DNA of 64,000 nucleotides from Bifidobacterium catenulatum DSM 16992 = JCM 1194 = LMG 11043 (GCF_001025195.1 NZ_AP012325.1:744001-808000); one strand, 5' to 3'. Shown: positions 27,353-36,053, counted from the stretch's first letter. Translations and numbers: made by a program. Notes: a model not told the origin generated them from the sequence alone.

Positions 27353-28000
27353 ATGGCAACGATCACGTTATTTCACGGTTCCCCGCATGAGTCAGTGACC
27401 CCCGAATACGGTTTGGGCAATGACAAGCACGATTACGGTCGTGGTTTTTATCTGACTAAAAGTGTCGAGCTCGCCAAGGAATGGGCCGTGTGCAGGCCGG
27501 ATGAGTCCAATGGCTGGGTTCACCAGTACGAACTGGACACGAATGGGCTGAGCATCCTGGATTTTCAGGAGCATAGCGTGCTTGCCTGGCTGGCCGAGCT
27601 GATGAAACATCGTGATGCCGCCGATTCCAAACGTTATCGCGTGCTTGCCGCGAAGTTCATCGCCCAATATGGCATCGATACCAGCGGTTATGACATCATC
27701 AAAGGTTGGCGTGCGAACGCCTCGTACTTCTACATCGCTAAGGAATTCGTTCGAGATAATGTGGACGTCGATATCTTGGGGGAACTGCTGTCGCTTGGCG
27801 GACTGGGAATTCAGTATTGTGTCAAGACCGAAAAGGCATACGGTCAATTGCGAGAAGTCAATGAGGGCTTGCTTTCCGTGAGCTACAGCGAATTCAACGA
27901 CAAATACAATCAGAGGGATGTTGAGGCGCGACAGAACATGCGTGATCTTATCGATTCCGATGCCAATACGGTGACCAACGTGTTCAGCACGTTGCTCTAG
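27353..28000 (+). CDS. DUF3990 protein (ADP-ribosyltransferase-like), copy B
   Basis: 215 aa, same as copy A except Gly for Glu in DILGELLS. The features are HGSPHE, GRGFYLT and YDIIKGWRANASYF, as expected for DUF3990, a family with an ADP-ribosyltransferase-like fold. ATG 27353 has AGGGG five bases upstream and lies 8 bp after the hsdS stop, so this copy is in the present hsdM-hsdS transcript. The likely activity is NAD-dependent ADP-ribosylation of a protein or nucleic acid, acting as toxin or effector; inference from fold and NADAR partner. In the present orientation this copy, not copy A, is expected to be expressed. Confidence 0.82.
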   Translation: MATITLFHGSPHESVTPEYGLGNDKHDYGRGFYLTKSVELAKEWAVCRPDESNGWVHQYELDTNGLSILDFQEHSVLAWLAELMKHRDAADSKRYRVLAAKFIAQYGIDTSGYDIIKGWRANASYFYIAKEFVRDNVDVDILGELLSLGGLGIQYCVKTEKAYGQLREVNEGLLSVSYSEFNDKYNQRDVEARQNMRDLIDSDANTVTNVFSTLL

Positions 28001-28012
28001 GGGGTGGTGACA

Positions 28013-28429
28013 ATGCGGGCATATCCAGAGGTCTACCGGGATGATGTGGTGGAAAGCCAGGGCAAGCTTTTCGACTACGTGGCGCAATCGTTCCCTAACA
28101 AGAGCACGGAGGATTTCATTGCCACGTATATGACGAGCAAAACACGCAAAAGCATTGATGAAGCCAAAGCCTACGTCAATACGATGGATGCGGAAGAGCT
28201 ATGGAAGTATTTCACCGAGACCGAGCATTACCAATTGAAGGACGGCAAGGCGCTTAAAGGGTTCATGCCTGATTGGATCGGTGAGTTCTATGCCTACTAC
28301 CAATGGTTCTACGGTATTCCCAGTGCTGAAGTGATCACCAGGGTGCCGTTGGACTTCCTGAAGAAAGCCTATTTCGGACTTCATGATCTCGATCTGGAAC
28401 TTGCGGTGCGGAAAGTCGGCGAAGAATGA
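28013..28429 (+). CDS. Unrecognised 138-aa protein of the ADP-ribose cassette, copy B
   Basis: Same protein as copy A: acidic, helical, aromatic-rich centre, no transmembrane helix, no known motif. Start ATG 28013 with GGGGG eight bases upstream, 12 bp after the DUF3990 stop. Its last codons overlap the NADAR start (ATGA). The strict order toxin-like gene, this gene, NADAR suggests a neutralising or adaptor protein. No function is claimed. Confidence 0.75.
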   Translation: MRAYPEVYRDDVVESQGKLFDYVAQSFPNKSTEDFIATYMTSKTRKSIDEAKAYVNTMDAEELWKYFTETEHYQLKDGKALKGFMPDWIGEFYAYYQWFYGIPSAEVITRVPLDFLKKAYFGLHDLDLELAVRKVGEE

Positions 28430-28914
28430 CAGGCATCGTCTGCCTCCATAATCCCGATGAGGAGAACGGGTACCTGAGCAACTGGTATCCATCACGCTTC
28501 GTTGTGGACGGTGTCGGGTTCTCCTCGATGGAACAGTACATGATGTACCGCAAGGCATGCTGTTTCAGCGATGCCGAAACAGCCGCGCGAATCCTCGAAA
28601 CCGATGACGTGGCCGAAATCAAACGGCTTGGTCGACTGGTGGCCGGTTATGACGATCACGTGTGGAATGGTGTTCGTCAAATCGAGGTCTATGAAGGATT
28701 ACTTGCCAAATTCAGCCAGAACGCCGAACTTGGGGCACGGCTTGAGGTAACCGGCACCGCACTGCTGGCGGAATGCGCCGTCAAAGACCGCATCTGGGGT
28801 ATCGGCCTGTCGATGCATGACCCAGCCAGGTTCAATCCGAGCCAATGGCGCGGTCGGAACCTGCTCGGATACACTCTAATGCTCACAAGAAGGAAGCTCA
28901 GCCGTATAGATTGA
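28426..28914 (+). CDS. NADAR family protein (YbiA-like), copy B
   Basis: 162 aa, same as copy A except Leu7 for Phe7. The NADAR pattern is intact (NWYPSRFVVDGVGF, SMEQYMMYRKA, AKFSQNAELGARL, DRIWGIG). Expected to hydrolyse or bind an ADP-ribose conjugate, possibly undoing the DUF3990 modification. Coupled to the preceding gene by a 4-bp overlap. Downstream, after 38 bp, comes the silent module X' and then hsdR, so hsdR may be on the same transcript. Confidence 0.85.
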   Translation: MTGIVCLHNPDEENGYLSNWYPSRFVVDGVGFSSMEQYMMYRKACCFSDAETAARILETDDVAEIKRLGRLVAGYDDHVWNGVRQIEVYEGLLAKFSQNAELGARLEVTGTALLAECAVKDRIWGIGLSMHDPARFNPSQWRGRNLLGYTLMLTRRKLSRID

Positions 28915-28952
28915 CGGTAATACGGCTGTTTTCCTGGTTTTAATTGCCCCCG

Positions 28953-29572
28953 CTTGGGAACAGCGTAAGCTGGGGGAAGTTGCTTATGGATTCGAGTACG
29001 GTTTGAATGCGGCTGCTTCGGATTTTGATGGTGAGAAAAAATATCTTCGAATCACTGATATAGATGATCGAACTCGTGAATTCCGTACGGATGATTTATC
29101 ATCACCTGATATCAATAATCCGATTGATGACAAGTACCTACTTAAAGAGGGTGATATATTATTTGCACGAACCGGGGCTAGCGTAGGTAAAACCTACTTG
29201 TATAGGGCATCAGACGGGAAAACGTATTATGCCGGTTTCCTTATTCGAGCACATGTTTCGGACGAGGCGGATGCTGGTTTCATCTTTCAAAGCACACTCA
29301 CTGAACGATATAAGCAATTCGTTTTGCTTACTTCTCAGCGCTCTGGACAGCCTGGTATCAATGCACAAGAATACGCGGATCTTCTTTTGCCTTTGCCGTC
29401 CTTATCCGAGCAGCGCCGAATCGGCAAGTTCTTCTCTCGTCTGGACTCGCTCATCACCCTTCATCAGCGTAAGTATGATGGTGTTGCTTCTTGGATGTTA
29501 GGGGTTGCGCTCGTAAGATTGGGCTCAGAAAGTGACGGTGCATTCGGGGAGATGAAACATGTTCTACAATAG
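28953..29572 (+). pseudogene. Silent hsdS module X' (direct copy of TRD X) upstream of hsdR
   Basis: From site 1 to just past site 2 it repeats TRD X of the active hsdS (526 bp). After [11 protein letters not shown] it diverges into a short tail (VASWMLGVALVRLG ... MKHVLQ) that stops inside the hsdR start region. It lacks the hsdS lead and ribosome site, though an internal start could give a 189-aa product. The tail after site 2 begins with the same bases (AAGTATGATGG) as the flank of silent module Y' beside the recombinase, marking matching outer borders of the shuffling locus. Confidence 0.85.
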
Positions 29573-32500
29573 AGAATCGGATTTCGAAGACGATCTGGTC
29601 GCGGTACTGAATCGCCATGGATGGACCGATGGCGTGTTGGAATACCCAACCGAACAGGACCTTATCAGCAATTGGGCCAACATCCTGTTCGACAACAACA
29701 AAGGCATCGATCGATTGAATGGGCAGCGCCTTACCAAAGGCGAGATGGCGCAGATCCTCGAACAAATCGAAACATTGCGCACGCCATTGGCGCTGAATTC
29801 CTTCATCAACGGTAAAACCGTATCCATTAAACGTGATAATCCCAAGGATGAGGCTCATTACGGCAAGGAAATCAGCCTGAAGATCTATGATCGCCAGGAA
29901 ATAGCAGCGGGGCAAAGCCGGTACCAAATCGCAAGACAGCCGATGTATCCGGCGAAAAACAAGATGCTGAACGATCGCAGGGGGGACGTTTGCCTGCTTA
30001 TCAACGGCATGCCGGTCATCCACATCGAACTGAAGAAAAGCGGCATCCCCATAAGCCAGGCCACCAATCAAATCGCCAAATACGCGCATGAAGGCGTGTT
30101 CACCGGATTGTTCAGACTCGTGCAGGTCTTCGTGGCCATGAATCCGGATGATGCCGTGTACTTCGCCAATCCTGGCGAAGGCGACTTCAACAGCAACTAC
30201 TTTTTCCACTGGGCTGATTTCAACAATGAGCCCATAGCGGCGAACAAACATGTTGGGCAGGACGAGTGGAAACGGTTCGCGTCGGACCTGTTGTCCATTC
30301 CCATGGCTCATCAGCTCATCGGTTTCTACACGGTTGCAGATTCCGCGGACGGATGCCTCAAAGTGCTGCGCAGCTACCAATACCAAGCGGTGAACGCCAT
30401 TTCCGATCGTGTACGCACCTGCAAATGGGATGAGCCGGTGCCAAGCGGTACTCCGGGACGCCCAGGCGGCTATGTGTGGCATACCACCGGCTCGGGCAAA
30501 ACCATGACCAGTTTCAAAGCGGCGCAGCTCATTGCCGGCTCGAAAGACGCTGACAAGGTCATCTTCCTTATGGACCGTATCGAGTTGGGTACGCAGTCAC
30601 TGCTGGAATACCGGTCGTTCGCGGATGATGCCGATGACGTGCAGGGTACGGAAAACACGGATGTGCTCAAGGCGAAGCTGGCAAGCATCGACCCGAAGGA
30701 CACGCTTATCGTCACGTCCATTCAGAAAATGAGCAACATCAAAGCAGGCGAGGGGCATATCACCGAAGAGGAAGTGAAGAAGCTCGCCGGCAAACGCATC
30801 GTGTTCATCATCGACGAATGTCATCGTTCCACATTCGGCGAGATGCTGCAGGATATTCGCCGTTCCTTCCCGAACGCACTGTATTTCGGTTTCACAGGTA
30901 CTCCAATCCATGAGGAGAACCGTAAGAAGGGCTCGACCACATCAATGGTGTTCGGCGATTGCCTCCACCGGTACAGCATCGCCGATGGCATCCGCGATGG
31001 CAATGTGCTCGGCTTCGACCCGTACATGGTGCTGACGTACCGAGACAGGGACGTTTGCCAGGTGGTCGCATTGGAGAAGGCGAAGGCGTCGACGATTGAG
31101 GAAGCCCAAGCGGATCCGGCGAAAGCCGAAGTGTTCTACCATTACATGGATCCGAATCAAATGCCGATGGGACCTATGGAAACGCAGGCCGGAGAACGCA
31201 TCAAGGGCATTGAGGATTACCTGACTTCGGCACAGTACGCGCAGGGCACCCCGCATGAGGGCAAGGTTGTGGAGGATATTCTCGATCAATTCCCATTGCT
31301 GAGCAGGGGCAACAAATTCCATGCGATGCTGGCCACGAGTTCCATTCCCGAGGCGATCAGCTATTATCGCTTGTTCAAGGAGCGTGCGCCGCAGATGCAT
31401 GTGACTGCGCTGTTCGACCCCAATGTCGATAACTCCGACGGCGCGATTCTCAAAGGGGACGCGCTTCAGGAGATCATCGGCGATTACAACGAACTGTTCG
31501 GCAAGGATTTCATCATCCCCACATGGCCGAAGATGAAGAAGGACATCACGGCGCGGCTTTCCCACAAGCGGCCATATCTGACGGTCGACCAGCATCGCGA
31601 GGAACGGCTGGATCTGCTGATCGTGGTCGACCAGATGCTGACGGGCTTCGACTCCAAGTGGGTCAACACGCTGTATCTCGACAAAATCATCGATTACGAG
31701 AACATCATTCAGGCGTTCAGCCGTACGAACCGACTGTTCGGCCCTGATAAGCCCTTCGGAACGATACGCTACTACCGCAAGCCGCATACCATGAAAGGGT
31801 ATATCGAAGCGGCGGTGAAACTGTATTCCGGAGACAAGCCGCTTGATCTGTTCGTGCAGAAGCTGCCGGAAAACGTGCGTCTGATGGATGCGCGTTTCGA
31901 AGAGATCGCTTCCGTGTTTCGCGCCGAAGGCGTGGAGGATTTCATGAAGCTGCCGGAGTCCGTGGAAGCATGCCGGAAGTTCGCGAAGCTGTTCTCGGAA
32001 CTCAATGATTTTCTTGAAGCCGCCAAAGTGCAAGGATTTACATGGCAGCAGCGGGAATACTCCGTCACCCATGACGATGGTTCGGTGGAGGTTGTGCGGC
32101 CGGAACTCGATGAACGCACATATCTGATTCTCGTTCAGCGATACAAGGAGTTGTTTGCTGGAGATGGCGAAGGCCATAGTGAGGGTCCTGAGGCTCCATA
32201 CGATCTTGATGGGCATATCACCGAAATCGACACGGGATTGATTGATACGGATTACATGAACGCCAACTTCACCAAATGGCTCAAGGCGCTTGGTGGAGGA
32301 GATCCAGACCTGTTGGCATCAGCTGAGGAGGAATTGCATAAGTCGTTCGCTTCGCTCAGCCAAGAGGAACAACGGTACGCCGAACTGTTCATGCATGATG
32401 TGGAACGTGGCGAAATCGAGTTGGAGGAAGGCAAGACGCTGCGCGACTACATCACGTATTACGCTGACAGTGCTCAGAATAGCCAAGTAGAGAAAATCAC

Positions 32501-32744
32501 AGAGAAGCTTGGTGTTGACAGCAATCTGCTCAGAGAGATGATGCGGCTTGATCTTACGGAAAACAGCCTGAACGAGTTCGGCCGGTTTGATCGATTGAAA
32601 GCTTCGGTTAACAAGTCTCTGGCGAAGGCATTTTTCGATAAGCCGGATAGTCCGGTCTCACAATTCACTGCAAATCTTCTCGCCACCAAGTTGCTGAAAA
32701 GCTTTATCCTTGAAGGAGGATTCGATCTGGACGATCGTAAATAG
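29559..32744 (+). CDS. hsdR: Type I restriction endonuclease subunit HsdR
   Basis: 1,061 aa translocase/nuclease. The N-terminal nuclease domain has the PD-(D/E)xK-type HIELKKSGIP. The superfamily-2 helicase part has Walker A HTTGSGKTMTS, DEAD-type IIDECHRS and FGFTGTPI, then motif VI region QAFSRTNRLFG. A C-terminal helical part contacts the methyltransferase. ATG 29559 has GGGGAGATG-type ribosome site and overlaps the silent X' tail by 14 bp. With hsdM and hsdS it forms a full restriction system. It lies outside the invertible hsdM-hsdS core, so its transcription could be uncoupled after inversion. Confidence 0.96.
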   Translation: MFYNRESDFEDDLVAVLNRHGWTDGVLEYPTEQDLISNWANILFDNNKGIDRLNGQRLTKGEMAQILEQIETLRTPLALNSFINGKTVSIKRDNPKDEAHYGKEISLKIYDRQEIAAGQSRYQIARQPMYPAKNKMLNDRRGDVCLLINGMPVIHIELKKSGIPISQATNQIAKYAHEGVFTGLFRLVQVFVAMNPDDAVYFANPGEGDFNSNYFFHWADFNNEPIAANKHVGQDEWKRFASDLLSIPMAHQLIGFYTVADSADGCLKVLRSYQYQAVNAISDRVRTCKWDEPVPSGTPGRPGGYVWHTTGSGKTMTSFKAAQLIAGSKDADKVIFLMDRIELGTQSLLEYRSFADDADDVQGTENTDVLKAKLASIDPKDTLIVTSIQKMSNIKAGEGHITEEEVKKLAGKRIVFIIDECHRSTFGEMLQDIRRSFPNALYFGFTGTPIHEENRKKGSTTSMVFGDCLHRYSIADGIRDGNVLGFDPYMVLTYRDRDVCQVVALEKAKASTIEEAQADPAKAEVFYHYMDPNQMPMGPMETQAGERIKGIEDYLTSAQYAQGTPHEGKVVEDILDQFPLLSRGNKFHAMLATSSIPEAISYYRLFKERAPQMHVTALFDPNVDNSDGAILKGDALQEIIGDYNELFGKDFIIPTWPKMKKDITARLSHKRPYLTVDQHREERLDLLIVVDQMLTGFDSKWVNTLYLDKIIDYENIIQAFSRTNRLFGPDKPFGTIRYYRKPHTMKGYIEAAVKLYSGDKPLDLFVQKLPENVRLMDARFEEIASVFRAEGVEDFMKLPESVEACRKFAKLFSELNDFLEAAKVQGFTWQQREYSVTHDDGSVEVVRPELDERTYLILVQRYKELFAGDGEGHSEGPEAPYDLDGHITEIDTGLIDTDYMNANFTKWLKALGGGDPDLLASAEEELHKSFASLSQEEQRYAELFMHDVERGEIELEEGKTLRDYITYYADSAQNSQVEKITEKLGVDSNLLREMMRLDLTENSLNEFGRFDRLKASVNKSLAKAFFDKPDSPVSQFTANLLATKLLKSFILEGGFDLDDRK

Positions 32745-32772
32745 CGGACGGTAGTAAAACAGGGGGAGAATC

Positions 32773-33519
32773 ATGTCGGTTGTCGATGAGGCGAAACTGA
32801 GGTATCTGGACTTTCTTTCGCGTGAGGATCGGGTACGCCACCATCGCTACGTTGAGGAAATGAAGCAGTATGACATGATGCGCTCCGGCGACATCAATGC
32901 CATTTCGGAAAGCGCGAAACTGTGGGATTCCGGACTATACGGCCATCTGTCGGACGATCCTCTGAAAAACGCGAAATACCGTTTCGTCACCACCATTACC
33001 TTGGCCACGCGTTTCGCCATTGAAGGTGGCATGGACGAGGAAGACGCATACAACGCCTCCGATCTGTACATTCAAGATCTTGACAATTGCAAGACTCCGG
33101 AAGATGTGCGCCGACTGCACACCGACATGATGACCTTCTTCACTTGGGCCATGGCCGACATGCAGAAAACCGACACCCATTCCAAAGCCGTCAACGAGTG
33201 CATGGACTACATCCACTACCATCTGCATGAGAAAATCACTGTCGCGATTCTGGCACAGCACGTGCATTTGAATCCCACGTATCTGTCGGAACTGTTCGCA
33301 CGCGAAACGGGAACGTCATTGTCGCAATACATTACCGACAAACGTATGGAAGCCGCCGAAAACATGCTGAAATATTCGGAATACAGCTTCAATGAGATCG
33401 CACAGATCCTCGCATACCGGTCGCAAAGCCACTTTTCGAAAGTGTTTAAAAAACATAGCGGCATGACACCGGGGGAGTACCGCGCCAAGTATTCACAGAA
33501 CGGCATTTGGCCGGAGTAG
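32773..33519 (+). CDS. AraC-family transcriptional regulator
   Basis: 248 aa. The C-terminal 100 residues are an AraC-type double helix-turn-helix: ITVAILAQHVHLNPTYLSELFARETG and YSFNEIAQILAYRSQSHFSKVFKKHSGMTPGEYR (in parts). The N-terminal 140 residues are helical and unlike the sugar-binding cupin of AraC; they resemble the helical regions of YesN-like or unknown sensor types. AGGGGGAG precedes the ATG. Only 28 bp after hsdR, so it might be read through with the restriction genes. Targets unknown. Confidence 0.88.
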   Translation: MSVVDEAKLRYLDFLSREDRVRHHRYVEEMKQYDMMRSGDINAISESAKLWDSGLYGHLSDDPLKNAKYRFVTTITLATRFAIEGGMDEEDAYNASDLYIQDLDNCKTPEDVRRLHTDMMTFFTWAMADMQKTDTHSKAVNECMDYIHYHLHEKITVAILAQHVHLNPTYLSELFARETGTSLSQYITDKRMEAAENMLKYSEYSFNEIAQILAYRSQSHFSKVFKKHSGMTPGEYRAKYSQNGIWPE

Positions 33520-33733
33520 TAGCGCCTCGGCGTGTCGCGGGCGATGCGGTGAACCGGACGTAACGACATCGCGAACTTCGGGTGTGCCAATCGTGAAATC
33601 GATGTGGTTTCGCGTGTGGCATACGTTCGAATCGACTACGGTGAAAGTATTCAATGATGATGCGCGCCGGCCGAATGAACGACAGAACGGAAACGCGCGC
33701 AGGATGTGGATGAAAGCAAAGGAATAAACGAAT

Positions 33734-34546
33734 ATGGGAATGCCCCTTGATTTGTATGTGATTCGACATGGCGAATCCGAAGCGAACGTGATTATCAGTG
33801 CCGGTGAACAGGGTGACAACTCGCTGTATACGCAGGACAACGTCACCGTGCCCGACCGTTCGTGGAGGCTTACGGCCACCGGCCGCAAGCAGGCGGACTG
33901 CATCGGCCGCTGGCTGGTCTCACAGCAGCCATTGTTCGACCGCTACCTCGTCTCGCCGTACGTGCGCACGCGTGAGACGGCTGCCACGATGGCCCTGCCT
34001 AAGGCGAAATGGGAGGAGACACGCGTGCTGCGCGAACGCTCCTGGGGTGAGATCAATACCATCACGAAAGACGATTTCAAAACCAATTACGCGCGTAACT
34101 GGATGTTCAAGAACACTGATCCGCTGTATTGGCGTCCGCCGGCGGGCGAATCGATCGCCGATGTGGCCGAAAACCGCGTGCATAATCTGCTCACATCCCT
34201 GAACCGCAAGTCGGACGCAGAATCCGTGGTGATGGTCAGTCACGGCGACCTCATGCTGGCGCTTATGCTCACTTTGGAGGACTTGTCCGACGAGGAATTC
34301 ATGCACCGTGCGGCGTCCGACGAATGGAAGATCACTAATTGTACGTGCTTCCATTATTCGCGCCGTGATCCGGCGACCGGGCGTACGCATAAGCGGTTCT
34401 GTTGGGAGCAGACCGCCCGCCCGGTGTTCGACGATGCGGAAGGTCGTTGGGCGGTGAAAGTGGACGATTGGCGTGAATTCAAGCGTCCAGTGCTGTCGAA
34501 TGGCGATTTGGTGGACGTTGTTCATGCGGTTGACCGTCACCTGTGA
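33734..34546 (+). CDS. Histidine phosphatase family protein
   Basis: 270 aa phosphoglycerate-mutase-like phosphatase. The phospho-accepting motif is VIRHGESEAN near the N terminus, the second Arg lies in SPYVRTRETA, the acid in RERSWGE, and the second His in MVSHGDLMLAL. The substrate range of this family is wide (sugar phosphates, nucleotides, proteins). The ATG has AAAGGA eleven bases upstream. The 214-bp gap before it shows no gene. The following gene is a uracil-type permease. Confidence 0.85.
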   Translation: MGMPLDLYVIRHGESEANVIISAGEQGDNSLYTQDNVTVPDRSWRLTATGRKQADCIGRWLVSQQPLFDRYLVSPYVRTRETAATMALPKAKWEETRVLRERSWGEINTITKDDFKTNYARNWMFKNTDPLYWRPPAGESIADVAENRVHNLLTSLNRKSDAESVVMVSHGDLMLALMLTLEDLSDEEFMHRAASDEWKITNCTCFHYSRRDPATGRTHKRFCWEQTARPVFDDAEGRWAVKVDDWREFKRPVLSNGDLVDVVHAVDRHL

Positions 34547-34706
34547 TGTGTGTTGGTCTGTTGATTGCATGATCGGATTGGCTGATATCGACGATTGATG
34601 CCCCCATCTTGCGTGCGCAACGCGCCCGTGTCCACGCCCCACTACAATGGCTGTGACACGCGGCGCGTTTTTGCTTGCCGCGCAAGAGAGTTAAGGAGAC
34701 AATCGT

Positions 34707-35996
34707 ATGTCCAATCTGTTCACGTGGCAGGTCCACGGTGACGGCAAGACGCTGAAGCCGGGCGAAGTCGTTGAGCCTGACGAGCGCCTGACTTGGCCGC
34801 GCACCGCCGAAATCGGCGCACAGCATGTCATCGCCATGTTCGGCGCCACGTTCCTCGTGCCGATTCTGACCGGTTTCGACCCGTCCACCACCTTGTTCTT
34901 TACGGCCATGTCGACCGCACTGTTCCTGCTGATCAACAAGAACATGCTGCCGAGCTACCTAGGCTCGTCCTTCGGTTTCATCGCGCCGATCGCCGCCGTG
35001 GCCAGCGCCCACAAGGGCCTCGCTGTCGCGTCCTTCGGCATCATGGTCACCGGCATCTTGCTGGCCCTGATCGGCGTGCTCGTCCATTACGCGGGCGCCA
35101 AGTGGATCGACATCATCATGCCGCCGGTTGTCAACGGTGCCATTGTGGCCATCATCGGCTTCAACCTGGCTCCGAGCGTGTGGAACAACTTCAAGGTCGC
35201 TCCCGACACCGCCATCGTCACCCTCGTGGCCGTGCTGCTCGTCGCCGTGTTGTTCAAGGGTCTGCTCGGCCGACTCAACATCCTCATCGGCGTGATCATC
35301 GGCTATGCGTACGCCTGCTTCCGTGGTCAGGTCGACTTCTCCGCCATCGGCAAGGCCGCATGGATCGGCCTGCCGGAATTCCGTCTGCCGCAGGTCGACT
35401 TCACCATCCTGCCGATGTTCATCCCAGTCGTGCTCGTGCTCATCGCCGAAAACGTCGGCCACGTCAAGTCCGTGTCCCAGATGACCGGCCGCGATTATGA
35501 CGACCAGATCGGCACCGCCCTGTTCGCCGACGGTCTTGGTACTACCATCGCCGGTTTCGGCGGCGGTTCCGGCACCACCACGTACGGTGAGAACATCGGT
35601 GTGATGGCAGCCACCAAGGTGTATTCCACCGCAGCTTACTGGTGCGCCGCTGCGTTCGCGCTGATTCTGAGCCTGTGCCCGAAGTTCGGCGCCATCATCA
35701 ACACCATTCCTGCTGGCGTGCTCGGTGGCGTGACCACCCTGCTGTACGGCATGATCGGCATGGTCGGCATTCGTATTTGGGTTGAGAACAAGGTCAACTT
35801 CGACAAGCCGCTGAACATCATGGTTGCCGCGATCACCATGATTATCGCCATCGGCCAGTTCGCGTTCGCTTTCAATGGCATTTCCTTTAACGGCATCGCC
35901 ATCGGCACCATCGTGGTCCTCGTCGCCTACCACGGCCTGAAGGCCATCGGCAAGGCTACCGGCACCATTGCCAAGGACGATCCGGACATTCTGTGA
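34707..35996 (+). CDS. uraA: Uracil-xanthine permease (NCS2 family)
   Basis: Proton-coupled nucleobase importer, 429 aa, about 14 hydrophobic segments. Family marks: EIGAQHVIAMFGATFLVPIL near the N terminus, SSFGFIAP, LIAENVGHVKSVSQMTGRD with the substrate-binding Glu, and GFGGGSGTTTYGENIGVMA. Closest to uracil transporters (UraA) by the AENVGH and GTTTYGENIG motifs. TAAGGAG lies eight bases before the ATG. A terminator follows. Confidence 0.92.
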   Translation: MSNLFTWQVHGDGKTLKPGEVVEPDERLTWPRTAEIGAQHVIAMFGATFLVPILTGFDPSTTLFFTAMSTALFLLINKNMLPSYLGSSFGFIAPIAAVASAHKGLAVASFGIMVTGILLALIGVLVHYAGAKWIDIIMPPVVNGAIVAIIGFNLAPSVWNNFKVAPDTAIVTLVAVLLVAVLFKGLLGRLNILIGVIIGYAYACFRGQVDFSAIGKAAWIGLPEFRLPQVDFTILPMFIPVVLVLIAENVGHVKSVSQMTGRDYDDQIGTALFADGLGTTIAGFGGGSGTTTYGENIGVMAATKVYSTAAYWCAAAFALILSLCPKFGAIINTIPAGVLGGVTTLLYGMIGMVGIRIWVENKVNFDKPLNIMVAAITMIIAIGQFAFAFNGISFNGIAIGTIVVLVAYHGLKAIGKATGTIAKDDPDIL

Positions 35997-36018
35997 CGGA
36001 CGGCAATCAGCCGTATCG

Positions 36019-36053
36019 GACCCGTCGGTCTTATGGCCGGCGGGTTCTTTTTG
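36019..36053 (+). terminator. Terminator after the nucleobase permease
   Basis: GACCCGTCGGTC / GGCCGGCGGGTTC stem with two mismatches or G-T pairs, TTAT loop, followed by TTTTTG. Confidence 0.75.

Larger units (their letters stand above)
27261..28974 (+). repeat. Inverted repeat arm B, 1,714 bp
   Basis: Inverted copy of 21262-22975, carrying the second DUF3990 / 138-aa / NADAR set. It begins at site 2 of the active hsdS and ends in site 1 of the silent module X'. Two substitutions relative to arm A were seen. Confidence 0.95.

Noticed and set aside
34560..34706. Purine or uracil riboswitch/attenuator before the NCS2 permease
   Set aside because: A TTGCG/CGCAA inverted repeat and GC-rich stretches exist, but no aptamer core or leader terminator could be recognised.
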